Shown: positions 20,304-32,884 of the stretch, in pieces
How positions within the stretch are numbered: position 1 is the stretch's first letter
Layout of the letters: each line of letters opens with the position of its first letter
Assembly (NCBI GenBank): GCA_020205615.1
Contig: CM035162.1
Coordinates: 38,802,464 to 38,866,463, forward strand
Reading direction: 5' to 3'
Length of the DNA: 64,000 bases
From: Panax quinquefolius
Taxonomy: Eukaryota; Streptophyta; Magnoliopsida; Apiales; Araliaceae
Position numbers and translations under genes: made by a program
Notes under the pieces: model-generated
The model's database searches: none
Seen by the model: only the letters and a program-made list of their open reading frames with translations
What the model was told of the DNA's origin: nothing

Positions 20304-21565
20304 TCAGAAGACCCCGAAATTTTTTAAATAAAAGGAATTTCCTTTATTTATTATTTTGAAATAGTAAGGGTTGATTTGATTAATATGGATAGTTAAGGGT
20401 TAAATACGCAAATATTTCAAAATAAGCAAGTGGTTATAAAATATTCATTTTTGTCGGGAATATTCGTTTGGTCGTGAATATTCGCATCGTTTGAGAATAT
20501 TCGTTTTGGTCGTGGAATATTCAGATCGCTTCAGAATATTCGTATTTATTTTGCCAGCAGCATAACATGTGTGGGCCCCATAACGGAAAGCGATTGGATG
20601 AGGAAAACGACAAAGTTTGGGTGGTTATAAATAACCTGCAGTAGTTGTTACCAAGTAAGATCGCTGAATACCCTATGGTTAAAATACGAGAATACGCGCG
20701 TGGTCGCACAAGAAGACACCAGATCAGATTGCATCAATTATTGATTCTTACGTAAGAAGGCACTACTCAATAATTTTCACAAGAATTACCGCTCAATAGA
20801 TTTTATTTTATCGATTCAATAATTGTCATATTGGTATTTTATATTATCATTGCTTCAATAATTGTCACCGCACAATATTTCCCATTATCGCATCAATAAT
20901 TCATATTATTTGAATAATATTATTAGATAACATTATTGGCAATGTCTAGAAAGTTCTGCTTTCAAGGAGAGGTTTGGTCACCTAATTGCGCCGCCAAAGA
21001 AGGAGAGATCCTTATCTGAAAGCCCCTCTTCCTGGAACATGTTTCGTCATTATAAATGTGATTCTCAGTAATATTATTTGTGAATAATTAATTATTGATT
21101 CATATGATAAGGAAATATTTATTTTATATGAATATAAATGATGGATTTATTTATGTGGTTATTAATGAAGGAATTAATGTTGAGGTGTTTTATCAAGATT
21201 TTATCTGATGGAGGTATTAAAAATCAAATCGTGGGTTTTGAGATATATTGTGGGGTTATAATTTTTAATCCGACCGCTGATCGTTGTAATTTTTGGATAT
21301 GTTATACATACATAAGTTGAGTATATGTCCACAAATTTTGAACCGCTAAAATGCACGAATGATTTGTTGTGAATTTTAAGAGGTGTCTGATTCTAAATTA
21401 GGTTTATAATTGATTTTGGTGGAAAATTCTAGAATTGAGTGGGCCCCACTTGGTTGTTGGTGAAAAAATGTGCTGAATTTTATTTCAAATGTGGTGGGTG
21501 GCAATAGTAGCAGGTAAAAGCCATCGTGCAGCGTGTCAAGTCTGCTTTGCCGGCTAACATTTTCC

Positions 21566-21574
21566 TATAAATAG
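21566..21574 (+). promoter_or_regulatory. TATA box, 3' LTR of B
   Basis: TATAAATAG in the same context as at 15528. It could drive readout transcription into the C LTR downstream. Confidence 0.7.
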
Positions 21575-22267
21575 AGGGCTGTTAGAATTGAAAATCACAC
21601 CGTAAACAAAGTTTTCTCTTTCTCTATATTATCGAGCGATTTTGTGAGTATTTAGATACTTTGAGAGTTGTTGTCAAGACAAGTTTCATCCAAAGATAAC
21701 TTCCGACCTTTCCTTCCGGCAATCGATTCTTTGAGGTAAGGGATGTTATTTTCTTCTTAAATGATATTATTTCTTCAATATCATTATCTCAAATATTGGT
21801 TGGAACTTTTTATCAAATTTGGAATTTTTTCATGTCGGGGTTACTATTCATGAGTTACTATTCACGAAGTTACTATTCATGAGTTACTATTCACGAGTTA
21901 CTATTCACGAGTACTATTCATGAAGCGTGGAGATGTTTTTTTGTGGAATTTCTATCTTTGGGTTGAGTTTACTATTCACGATATCAAGACTATTCACGAT
22001 ACTAAGACTATTCACGATATACTGACTATTCATCTAAAAATAAAATTTCTTCTTTTCGTTCAAAATATCTATTTTGGATACTAGCTTTGATCAGATCCAT
22101 GTTTCGATCATTCTCAAATTTTACACCACTACGATTATTTTTGAGGTATTGTTGATACGGATAAAACAAAAGTACTAATCCTTAATCCTTAATCCTTGTC
22201 ATTTTGTTTCACCGATTCGCTCTTTAAAAAGTATTTTTCATCATCCTCGCCTTAAATGATGATAGAT

Positions 22268-22712
22268 TGAATATCTTTGGCACGTAAAGCAAAGATGAAT
22301 GATTTTGAAGAATATCTTTGGCACAGGTGCAAGATGAATGATTTCTCAAGAATATCTTTGGCCCAGAAGGCAAAGATGAACAGTGTTTAAATGAATACGA
22401 TCGATCGATGAATATCTTTGGCCCAGAAGTGCAAAGATGAATGATTTTTGAAGAATATCTTTGGCTCAGAAGTAAAGATGAATGATTTCTCAAGAATATC
22501 TTTGGCTCAGTAGTGCAAAGATGAACAGTGTTTAAATGAACACGACCGATCGATGAATATCTTTGGCCCAGAAAAAGATGAACAGTGTTTAAATGAACAT
22601 GACCGATCGATGAATATCTTTGGCCTTTAGTGCAAAGATGAACAGTGTTGAGATGAACATATTTAATCGATTGATGAATATCTTTGGCAGTAGTGCAATG
22701 ATGAATATTTGA
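22268..22712 (+). repeat. hairpin-unit array, 3' LTR of B
   Basis: Same ATCTTTG...CAAAGAT units as at 16242-16690, about nine copies, some with damaged loops (GGCACGTAAAGC, GGCCCAGAAGTGC). Confidence 0.9.
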
Positions 22713-23415
22713 TTTGAGATGAATATCGATTGATGTTACTGTGGATAAAATATTGATGATGGACCGTTAAATTCATAGATTATAGTAGATTTCATTCTCT
22801 ACGTAACTCTTCTATGAATTATTATTTCATTATGAATATTGATCCAAAACTTGTTGCCTATCATTGTATTCTATCGATTTTTCCTCGCTGGAGACTAACG
22901 ATAATTTGTTGTATATTATCTTAGTCATAACATTCTTTATCGGGCTAGTTGAGCTCACCCTTTTCCTTGTTGTTCCATTTTTCTTCTCGTGAGGCGAGAA
23001 TGTAATGAGTACTAGCTCGGGGGTATGGAATGAAGGTTCTAGAGAGAGTTGTTTAGTAGTCCTCACCATTATTGTAAAATAATGTATCAATAAATGTGAT
23101 GAGGATTTATTTGAGTATAAATATTGTCTAGAAGATAATATTTGTATTTAAACTCACGCTTTATTGTTGTGATAATAAAGTTGTAGTTGTTTCGTACTAT
23201 GTATTTGGCGACTTTTGTAATGGGTTGGATGGAATGGACCTATTTTGGGGGCCACAGGTTTTATAGTATTGCATAGTGTTTGCATAGTAAAATATTTTAT
23301 ATAAATAGAATATATTATATTTTATTTAAAAGATTTTTCTTTAAATATGGACCGTCGATTAAAGTAAATCAATCTGACCGCTTACATGGATTAGTTACTA
23401 TGCATTCCATTTTCC

Positions 23416-23423
23416 TATAAATA
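23416..23423 (+). promoter_or_regulatory. TATA box, 5' LTR of C
   Basis: TATAAATA after TTTTCC, with AAGCTCATTCCTTCATT downstream. The same motif lies at 29450-29457 in the 3' LTR and 43957-43965 in F. Confidence 0.7.
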
Positions 23424-23594
23424 AAGCTCATTCCTTCATTATTTTCTTTTAATTCATTGAAACTCTAGAGAGAAAATTATAGAGAGAAGCTTATAGAGAG
23501 AAAGTTATAGAAAGAAGAAGAGTATTCTGCTACTTCACTACTTCTATATTCGGTTCTTTTACTGGTAGGGGTGTTATTCTTTCTTCTTGAAGAG

Positions 23595-24045
23595 AACTTC
23601 GTTATTCCATTCATTATCATTCTCGTTGAATAACTCTTTAAAAGTGGCATACCCTATACATAACCTCGTATAATGCCAGATACCCTATACTTGGTGAAAT
23701 CCTTATGTTATTCCATTGCTTATTATTCTCATTGAATAACTCAGATAATGCTGCCTTTATTCCTATACTTGGTGACATTCTTCTATTATTCTGTTGGAAC
23801 ATCCTTGCTTTTGTGTTTTACACCTCCGACCGGTTCCGCTCTTTATCATTCTCGTTGAATATCCTATCTCAAGTGTTTTGCACCTGATCCGGTTCCATCT
23901 TTATTATTCTCGTTGAACATCCCGCTTGCGATTGTGAATTTCACCGACCGTTCCGTTATTATTATTCTCGTTGAATAACTCGTATACATGCCAAAATACC
24001 GCATGCATGGTGATTTCTTTTGTTATTCCATTCTTTATTATACCC
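23595..24045 (+). repeat. GTTATTCCA hairpin-unit array, 5' LTR of C
   Basis: Tandem units of about 60-75 bp read TTATTCCATTCTTTATTATT, then CT(C)GTTGGAATAAC. TTATTCCA and TGGAATAA are inverted repeats within a unit. The same array is at 29636-30130 (3' LTR) and, inverted, at 46985-47500 in D. It is downstream of the TATA box. Confidence 0.85.
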
Positions 24046-25055
24046 AAATGTTAAAACTTTTACTTCTATACTCCATGAAATTAGTAGAATATCCTTGATA
24101 TTTGCGCTTCATCCAAGATCTTTTCATGAAAATATTCTTCCGATCATTCTTGAATTTTACTCTACTGAAACAAAGATTGTCGTGTTGACAATTTGGACAT
24201 TAATAATTCATGGATTAAATAATTCTTGAACTTGTTTTATTGAATTATTATGTCATTGTCATCATCCTCATGTTATATTATGTTATCTTTGGCTTACGTG
24301 CATAGATGAACTTAGTATGATTATGACCAGGATCATTCTAAGATAATCATGACTTGATATAAATGATGTGACAAAAGTCCTCGGTGGCTGTGTAATGCAA
24401 AGTTGATGGATAGTTTTTGGTATGATTATGACCGGGGGTGATTCGGTATAGTCATGACCATTGATAATTTGATGAAAATCCTTGACCGTGGTACAGGGGA
24501 TGATTAAATGTGGTGGTTTATTTATTAAGTCGAGTCTCAAATGATAAAAATTGATGAAAACCTTTTAAAACCTAAAAGATAGTAGACTTTATTCTCTACT
24601 TGACTCTTTTAATGGATTGCTTATTCATTTGCAGCTTAAACCGGGTTGTCTATTGTATTTTATCGCTTAACACTCATTGAAGGCTAATGATAATTTATTC
24701 GCATTATCTTAGTCATAATATTTCTCATCGGGCTAGTTGAGCTCACCCTTTTTTTTTCACCGTTTCTTCTCAGAAATGAGAACATAGCCGGGACGAGCCT
24801 GGGGAACGAGCAGTAATGGTCCGGAGGATAGCATTAGTAGTCCTCACTATTCTGAAATATAGTGTGATAATAGTTGTAATGAGGACTCCTTTTGAGTTTG
24901 TATAATATCTAGTAGACAATATTTGTATTCAAACTCACGCTTTATGTCGTATTTGTACACGGCATGCTTATATTAGTAAGTTGTATTTGAATTTATGTAC
25001 CATGTAAGTGGCGACCCAAGATGGGTGACGATACCTAATTTTAGGGCGTCATGAT

Positions 25056-25070
25056 TGCTATATCGAGCTT
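25056..25070 (+). other. primer binding site, element C
   Basis: TGCTATATCGAGCTTAGG follows the LTR end. It is a damaged version of the Met-tRNA site seen in B, E, H and I. Confidence 0.6.
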
Positions 25071-25236
25071 AGGGATATGATCCCCAGCTAAGATGTGAGA
25101 ATAGAACTAGGAGGGGAGAGACGGAAATTCCTTCGCTAGTATGACCTACCTAAGTTTATGTGGTATTTATTTGGTCATCGAGTATAGGGATAATATGTGA
25201 TATGTTATTTAACCCATGTTTGGTGGCGATTTGAAA

Positions 25237-26470
25237 ATGACATCCGAAAATATTGAGATAAGCAATGAAGCACATGAGACCGTTGAAATCACCAAACCAA
25301 AAGGTAATGAGCAACAACATAATAATAATCATAATGGGTGGAAATCGGTCATCTAACAATGATAACCATCGTGGGGAAATTATCATGTCAAGAATGGTAA
25401 CCATTTCGGTGGTAATCATGGCCAAGATAATAAGAATGGACATTTCAAGAAGAGAGGGTTCAACCATGACGTGAAGACGCGTCGACGCCGACCCGCTTTC
25501 AAAGGAAGAAGAACGACCACCGGTCATTATGTTTCAAATGCGACAGAGGGAGGGACATCCGTCCAAACTGCATCTGCAAGAATCCAAAGCGTGTTTTAAT
25601 TGCGGAAGAGAAGGTCACTTAGCTCGATTTTTGTCGTATGGTGAAGTCAAGTCCAGTTGAGATAGTGATGCCAAAGGATGTCCCGCATAAGCCAAAGCCG
25701 TGAGTTTAAGAGAGAGCGTTTTTTTCTCGTGACGAGGAACCCGAATAAAATTATCACGGTAAGTTAATCATAAGCTCTTGCGAAGTCTATATCGTATTCG
25801 ATACCTGCTTCTACCTATTATTTTATCTCTCTGCTTATGCTCAACGCTTAAATTTGACTCGGAGAAATTAGACTTTGATTTATCTATTGAAACTTCGTTG
25901 GGAGAAACCTTCGTTACCTCCACTGTTTATTAATCTTGTTGTTTCAAATAAACACTTTCACGTTACCTGTCGATCTTATCTCTTTGAAAATACTTTCCTT
26001 TGAGGTAATTTTTGAAAACGATTGATTAACTACTCATTATTCTTTTTGTAAGGTTGTTAGCTTTCATATTCCTAACCAACCTGTTATACGAATTCAAAGT
26101 AACCAAATCCTAAAGTTAATCACTGTTATATCAAGCCATAAGTAAAGAGCCCGATCCTTTCGTTGTTGACTTCCTTGTGTGGAATGCACCAAGCCGACTT
26201 TCTCTCGTAGGCGTCGTGGATCAAGATGGCAAGTTGATAGGTATCATTGTGAGGTGCTATCCGTGTTAAGGGATGTAAGTCACATTGGTATTAATCATGA
26301 CGTACTATCCAAGTCTTGGACGAGAATAATGCTTTTGAATGATATTTCTATCATTAATAAATTTCTTGGCGTATTCTTGAAGATTTCCTAGCCTACCCTA
26401 GAGCGTGAAATCGAATTTTGTATCGACCCAAGAGATAAAAACCCATTTCTTAAACCCTCAAATATTTCTT
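25237..26470 (+). pseudogene. element C gag-protease remnant
   Basis: ATG at 25237 (MTSENIEISNEAHETVE) matches the A gag start. After about 20 codons the capsid region is missing and the sequence resumes in the basic linker (NGHFKKRGFNHD near 25435). One zinc knuckle CFNCGREGHLARF near 25590-25625 is readable but has Leu for the last Cys. Protease traces follow (AQRLNL, EKLDFDLSIETSLGETF near 25845-25915), then SFHIPNQPVIRIQ near 26060-26100, and an IEFCID fragment near 26410. RT proper is absent. The remnant ends where D-type LTR sequence begins. Confidence 0.8.
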
Positions 26471-26479
26471 CAATTAAAA

Positions 26480-28640
26480 TGAATAGCTTTACGTGGTTTA
26501 TGATGAAAGTCATAATAAAAGCATTGGAATAATGAAAATCATGGGTATATGAAGTATTAGTAAGTTTTATGATGAGTTATGTTGGTTAGTATGTGAAAAC
26601 ATGAAAGTTTCTTAGAAATCACAAAGAGTTGAAAATCGATTTTGGTGAAAAACGTAACATGAAATTCAATTGACTATATCTCTTATTATATTTTGAATTT
26701 TTGAATGTGGTCAAGTCCTAGAGTTAGATCTACGAGTTACCTAACTAATCCAAGTGAAATTACTGGAAAAGGTGTTGTGGATTTTTGTGTGGACTGATTT
26801 TAGCAAAGGAGGCCAAAGCTGTAAATTTCGAAAATGCTACTGCCCAGAAACTTTAAGGGGCTGTTTCGGCCACTTAAATTATGAGAAAATTCTGGCCTTT
26901 TGGGACATGAAATTATATGGTATAAAGTACCTCCTGTCCAAAAATGAGCTCATTCTCGACTTAAAATGAGCAAGTTATGACTATTTCAATATTTAGATTT
27001 TTCCGATAAAAAACGCTATAACCGGAGTTCTATAACTCCGATGACCATGAAATTTAAACTAGAAGCTCACGTTAACATGTGTAAGATCCTGCCAAGATTT
27101 GGGAATTTTTGGAGTTAAACTTGAGGTAGCTAATTTCTTAAGGAATTAATTAAAAATTAATTTTTGAAAAATAGTAAATGAATTTTAAAAATTCCGAGAA
27201 AAATATATTTTCATTATGGGACTATATTATGCTAAATCCCAAAAGAAATATTTTTTTGGAACTGATTTGGTATTTTTCATGAAAATAGTTTAGTTACTTA
27301 AACATATGAGTTAAATATGTTATGTGAAGTAACAAAGTTGAAAATAGATTTTATGGCTAGAGAATCCTATATAGTAGTATATGCATATTTTTTGGATGAG
27401 GATTTGATAATTGGTGATGATATCTTATGAGTATGACATTTTGAATGATTAAATGCATTATATGGTAAAAGCGTAAACAATTAAGATAAATTGTTTATAA
27501 ATTTAAGAAGTGATTAAAATATTGTTATAATATTAATGATATTAGATTATGAGATTATTAAGTGATTGATAACATGGGGATATTCTTGAATCTCGGATAA
27601 ATTACATTATAAATGTTTAATATTTATCCTTTATCTCATTTGATTGATTCTTTATATCATTATCCTCATGTTTATATTATGTTGAAAGTCATCTCGTATT
27701 CTGTAAGTGCATAGATGGACTTGGTATGATTATGACCAGGGATTGTTAGGTATAATCATAACCAGTAAATGAATACACAATTATCTTTGGCCGTAAGTAT
27801 GGATAATTTGTGGTCGTGATATCTAATGAATACACAATTATCTTTGGTAGTAGTGCATGGATAATTTGTGGTCGTGATATTAATGAATACACAATTATCT
27901 TTGGTAGTAGTGCATGGATAATTTGTGGTCGTGATATTACTAATGAATACACAATTATCTTTGGCCGTAGTACGTGGATAATTTGTGGTCGTGATACTAA
28001 TGAATACACAATTATCTTTGGTAGTAGTGCATGGATAATTTGTGGTCGTGATACTTAATGAATACACAATTATCTTTGTCAGTAGTGCATGGATAATTTG
28101 TGGTCGTGATATCTAATGAATACACAATTATCTTTGGTCAGTAGTATGGATGGATAATTTGTGGTCGTGATATTAATGAATACACAATTATCTTTGGTAG
28201 TAGTGCATGGATAATTTGTGGTCGTGATACTAATGAATACACGATTATCTTTACCGCCGTAGTGTATGGATAATTCGTGGTCGTGATACTAATGAATATC
28301 CTCGCCTCCGTAAAGCGTGGATGATTCGATGATATGGATTAATTATCGAAATGAGTCTCAAAGAATGAAATATTAATTCATGGATGTGGTAAAAGTCATC
28401 TTTGGCCGTAGTGCATTGATAGACTTGGTATGATTATGACCACGGATTATTCAAAGATAATCATGACCAGTAATTGAAAACACGAATATCCTTAGCCAAG
28501 AAGGTACATGGATAATTCATGGTTGTGATACTATTAAGTTTAGTCTCAAAGATTATTGGTTTTACAACAGTATATCTTTAGCCCAGTAGTGCAAAGATGA
28601 ATAGTTAATGAATAGCTTTGGCGATTTCAAGATGAATTTA
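26480..28640 (+). repeat. D-type LTR segment inside element C
   Basis: In the plus orientation this matches the reverse complement of D. For example, 26600-27000 corresponds to about 46250-46640, including CACTTAAATT and AAGTACCTCCTGTCCAAAAA. The 5' start and 3' end of a D LTR are absent, so this is an internal slice of an LTR replacing most of the C pol gene. It contains the 57-bp array. Confidence 0.8.
27768..28290 (+). repeat. tandem array of 57-60 bp units, about nine copies
   Basis: AATGAATACACAATTATC starts units at 27768, 27825, 27882, 27942, 27999, 28057, 28115, 28175 and 28232 (and a diverged one at 28291). Each unit reads AATTATCTTTGG, a variable CCGTAGTGCATG-like loop, then GATAATTTGTGGTCGTGAT. 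AATTATC and GATAATT are 7-bp inverted repeats. D has a single equivalent unit near 45300-45360, so the array expanded here. Open frames across it are repeat artefacts. Confidence 0.95.
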
Positions 28641-28721
28641 ATATTTTCAAGGTATCCTCATCTCTTTATCATATCGTATGTACCCTAATTTCGAGGGCTT
28701 AAATTCCATAAGGAGGGAGAT
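28641..28721 (+). other. end of C pol and polypurine tract
   Basis: AGGTATCCTCATCTCTTT and AATTTCGAGGGCTTAAATTC match the last codons and non-coding end of H pol (59370-59430). ATAAGGAGGGAGAT at 28708-28721 is the polypurine tract directly before the 3' LTR. Confidence 0.8.
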
Positions 28722-30162
28722 TGTGAGACCCCAGCATTTTATCAATAAAGATTTAAATTTTGTTGAAATAATTTTTTAATATTATGGTGTGAATTTAAGA
28801 TAATATTATAGTTGTGGGTAGTATTTATAAATTTTGCAAAGTATGCAAGTGGTTATATTATATTCGATTGGTCTGGGAATATTCTTGTTTAGCGAGGAAT
28901 ATTCGTATAACTACTCAATCATTGGTGGATCCTACAATGTAATTATTGCCGGATTGAGAAAACGACAAAAATATTTTATCAAATAACTACGGAAGTTTTA
29001 CCGTGGTTACCGCTGAACTACTCGGTAGTAAAAAATACAATGTACGTGTGGTTGCATAAGTAGCATTACCAGTATTGATTATCGATGCTTATGTGAGAAG
29101 TCACTCGGTTTGATTCCATTATCATTTATTAATAATATGAATTATTATAATGATAATGACGCTTTTGTTTTATTCGTATTATTAACGTAATAAAACAGAA
29201 ACATCTTTTATATAAAATAGAATACTTTATTAAAGTTATTCTATAAATAGAATATATTATATTTTATTATGCATAGTGTTTGTATAGTGTTTTGCATAGT
29301 ATTGCATAGTGTTTGCATAGTAAAATATTTTTATATAAATAGAATATATTATATTTTATTTAAAAGATTTTTCTTTAAATATGGACCGTCAGATTAAAGT
29401 AAATCAATCTGGATCGTTCATGGATTAGTTACTATGCATTCCATTTTCCTATAAATAAAAGCTCATTCCTTCATTATTTTTTTACGAATTCATTGAAACT
29501 CTGTAGAGAGAAATTATAGAGAGAAGCTATAGAGAGAAAAAGTTATAGAAAGAAGAAGAGTATTCTACTACTTCACTACTTCTATATTCATTCTTTTACT
29601 GGTAAGGGTGTTATTCTTTCTTCTTCTTCAAGAGAACTTCCATTATTCCATTCATTATCATTCTCATTGGAATAACTCCGTAAAAGTGGCATACCCTATA
29701 CATAACTCAGATACGCCTGATACCCTATACTTGGTGAAATCCTTATGTTATTCCATCATGCTTATTATTCTGTTGGAATAACTCAGATCACGCTTTTACC
29801 CTATACTTGGTGACATTCTTCTATTATTCATTGGAACATCCATGCATCGTGTGTTTTACACCGACCGGGTTCCGCTTTTTATTATTCTCGCTGGAACATC
29901 CTGCTCATGTGTTTTACACCGGACCGGTTCCGCCTCTTTATCATTCTGCTTGGAATATCCTATCTCGTGTGTTTTACACCGGATCTCGTTCCATCTTTAT
30001 TATTCTCGTTGGAACATCCTCGCTTGCGGTGTGAATTTCACCGACCGTTCCGTTATTATTATTACGTTGAATAACTCCGTCTATCAAGCAATACCGCATG
30101 CATGGTGATTTCTTTGTTATTCCATTCTTTATTATACCCAGTTGGTTAAAACTTTGACTTAT

Positions 30163-32869
30163 TGTGACGCCCCAAAATAGGTATACACAACACCCATTCT
30201 CGAAGTCGCCAAATACATGGTACAAGAAGCAAACTACAACTTCAATAATACAAATGTCGTGAAATACGACAATATATACTGTGAGTTTAAATACAAATAT
30301 TATCTTCTAGACAATATCTATACTCAAATAAATCCTCATCACATTTATTGATACATTATTTTACAAAATGGTGAGGACTACTAAACAACTCTCTAGAACC
30401 TTCATTCCATACCCCGACTAGTACTCGCTACATTCTCGCCTCCCGAGAAGAAAAATGGAACATCAAGGAAAAGGGTGAGCTCAACTAGCCCAGTAAAGAA
30501 TATTATGACTAAGATAATATACAACAAATTATCGTTAGTCTTCAACAGGAAAAATCTGATAGAATACAATAGACAACAAGTTTCAGATCAATATTCGCAA
30601 TTGAAATAATAATTCATAGAAGAGTTACGTAGAGAATGAAATCTACTATAATCTATGAATTTAACAAATCCATCATCAATATTTTATCCTCAGAACATCA
30701 ATCAATATTCATCTCAAATCAAATATTCATCTTTGCACTACAGCCAAAGATATTCATCAATCCATTATGTTCATCTCAACACTGCTCATCTTTGCACTAA
30801 AGGCCAAAGATATTCATCATCCATCATGTTCATTTAAACACTGCTTCATCTTTTGCACTACAAAGCCAAAGATATTCTTCAGAAATCATTCATCTTTGCA
30901 CTACGTGCCAAAGATATTCTTCAGAAATCATTCATCTTTGCACTCACAGCCAAAGATATTCAATAATATCATCATTCAAGACCGAGGATGATGAAAAATA
31001 TTTTAAAGAACGAATCCAAAGGAAACAAAATGACAAGGATTAAGGATTAAGGATTCAGACTTTGTTTTATCCATGTCCAACAATACCTCAAAATAATCAT
31101 AGTGGTGTAAAATTCAAGAATGATCAAAACATGGATACAATCAAAGCTAGTATCCGTAATAGATATTTTGGACTTAAAAGAAGAAATTTTATTTTTCGAT
31201 GAATAGTGCCAGATACGTGAATAAGGTGTCAGATATCGTGAATAGTGCCGATACGTGAATAGTAACTCTTACACACCAAAAGATAGAAATTCCACAAAAA
31301 ACATTTTCACGCTTCATGAATAGTACTGAATAGTAACTCATGAATAAGAACTCATGAATAGTAACCCCGACATGAAAAAGTTCCAAATTTGATAAAACTT
31401 CGGATCAACATTCAAAGATAATGATATCAAGAAATAATATCATTACTTAAAAAATAATATCCCTTACCTCAAAGAATCAAGATTTCCGGAAGGAAAGGCT
31501 CAAGTGATGTTTGAATGAAACTTGTATTGAACAATAAAGAACTCTCAAAGTATCTAAATACTCACAAAATACGCTCAATAATATAGAGAGAGAAGAGAGA
31601 AAACTTTGTTTCGGTGTGATTTTCAATTCTAACTTAAATTTCTATTTATAAGAAAATGTTAGCCCAAAAGCAGACTTGACTTCACCACCGATGGCTTTAC
31701 TTCGCTACTATTGCCACCCACCACATTTGAAATAAAATTCAGCACATTTTTTTCACCAACCACAAGTGGGGCCCACTCAATTCTAGAATTTTCCACCAAA
31801 ATCAATTATAAACCTAATTTCCTAATCCGACACCTCTTAAAATTCACAACAAATCATTCGTGCATTTTTAACGGTTCAAAATTTGTGGACATATACTCAA
31901 CTTATGTATGTATAACATACCCAAAATTACCACAATCCAACGGTCGGATTAAAAATTATAACCCCATAATATATCTCAAAACCCCCGATTTGATTTTTAA
32001 CACCTCCAATCCGATAAAATACCGATAAAACACCTCAACATTAATTCCTTCATTAATAACCACATAAATAAATCCATCATTTATATTCATATAAAATAAA
32101 TATTTCCTTATCATATGAATCAATAATTAATTATTCACAAATAATATTACGTAATCACATTAATGACAACCAGTCGCTCCTGTGAAAGAGGGGCTTTCCA
32201 ATAAGGATCTCTCCTCATCGGGCGCGTAATTAGGTGACCAAACCTCTCCTTAGATGTAACTTTCTAGACATTGCCAATAATGTTATCTAATAATATTATT
32301 CAAATAATATGAATTATTGATCCGATAATGGGAAATACTCATGCGTTGACAATTATCGAACAACAATAATATAAAATATCAACGCAAAGAATTATCAAAT
32401 CAATAAAATAAAATATTGAATAAGAATTCATCAGAAAATTATTGAGTAGTGCCATCTTACGTATGAATCAATAATTCAACAATCACTGTAATAATACCGT
32501 GCTATCAGGCAACCACGCCAGACATCGTATTTTAACCAACGGGTATTCCAATGCCTTTTAATTCAGTAATAACTACGCCAAGCTATTTATAACCACCCAA
32601 ACTTTGTCGCTTTCCTCATCCAATCGCTTTCCGTTATAGGGCTCACACATGGTCACTACCGTTGTCATTTAATATTCCCCGACAAAGATTTAATATTCCA
32701 CGACCAAACGAATATTCCCCGACGAAAAATGAATGTTTTATAACCACTCTTTATTTTGAAATATTTGCGATTTAACCCTTAACTATCCACATTAATCAAA
32801 TCAACCCTTACTATTTCAAAATCATAAATAAAGGAAATTCCTTTTATTTAAAAAATTTCTGGTCTTACA
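30163..32869 (-). repeat. 3' LTR of E
   Basis: Reverse orientation, 2.7 kb, from TGTGACGCCCC to GGTCTTACA. It has a TATA box at 31642-31650, a GTGAATAGTAACT array at 31189-31375 and CAAAGATATTC hairpin units at 30727-30965. Closely matches the partner at 36527-39273. Confidence 0.92.
31642..31650 (-). promoter_or_regulatory. TATA box, 3' LTR of E
   Basis: CTATTTATA, that is TATAAATAG on the minus strand, in the conserved context. The partner is at 38042-38050. Confidence 0.7.
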
Positions 32870-32884
32870 ACCTCCCTCCTTATG
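32870..32884 (-). other. polypurine tract, element E
   Basis: ATAAGGAGGGAGGTT on the minus strand, adjacent to the 3' LTR. Confidence 0.75.

Larger units (their letters stand above)
14269..23256 (+). mobile_element. Ty3/gypsy element B, complete insertion, non-autonomous
   Basis: LTR-internal-LTR structure: LTRs at 14269-17229 and 20304-23256, internal region only about 3.07 kb. Flanks are TGTTT on the left (14264-14268) and GGTTT on the right (23257-23261), a near-perfect 5-bp duplication. The LTRs are almost identical in AT-rich stretches, which implies recent insertion. Gag is present but broken, and pol lacks the RT/RNase H core and the integrase core, so B could move only in trans. Confidence 0.93.
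20304..23256 (+). repeat. 3' LTR of B
   Basis: Starts TCAGAAGACCCC, where the partner LTR has TGTAAGACCC, and ends GGGGGCCACA. Long AT-rich stretches are identical to the 5' LTR (for example 21080-21340 against 15020-15300). Differences are clumped at C/G-containing words. The TATA box is at 21566-21574, leader arrays at 21836-21925 and 22268-22712. Confidence 0.92.
13699..25052 (+). repeat. 5' LTR of C (two parts around B)
   Basis: Part one is 13699-14268 and part two 23257-25052, about 2.37 kb together. It matches the 3' LTR (28722-30162 plus 39274-40255) nearly throughout. U3 contains GGAATATTCG words near 13860-13880. A TATA box lies at 23416. The leader carries the GTTATTCC hairpin array and later ATTATGACC/GGTATGATTATGACC repeats near 24315-24460. 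It ends AGGGCGTCAT just before the primer site. Confidence 0.9.

Noticed and set aside
16242..22712. Treating the two hairpin arrays as one satellite
   Set aside because: They are the corresponding parts of the two LTRs of B, not a continuous satellite.
25156..25527. 123-codon minus-strand open frame over the C gag start
   Set aside because: It is antisense to recognisable gag sequence (MTSENIE and the basic linker), so a shadow frame.
27756..28067. Overlapping open frames of about 80-100 codons on both strands with repeating peptides
   Set aside because: They are translations of the 57-60 bp tandem units; the repeat length is close to a multiple of three, which keeps frames open by chance.
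27768..28290. CRISPR-like regular repeat array
   Set aside because: Units are contiguous without unique spacers, there are no cas genes, and the context is a plant LTR.
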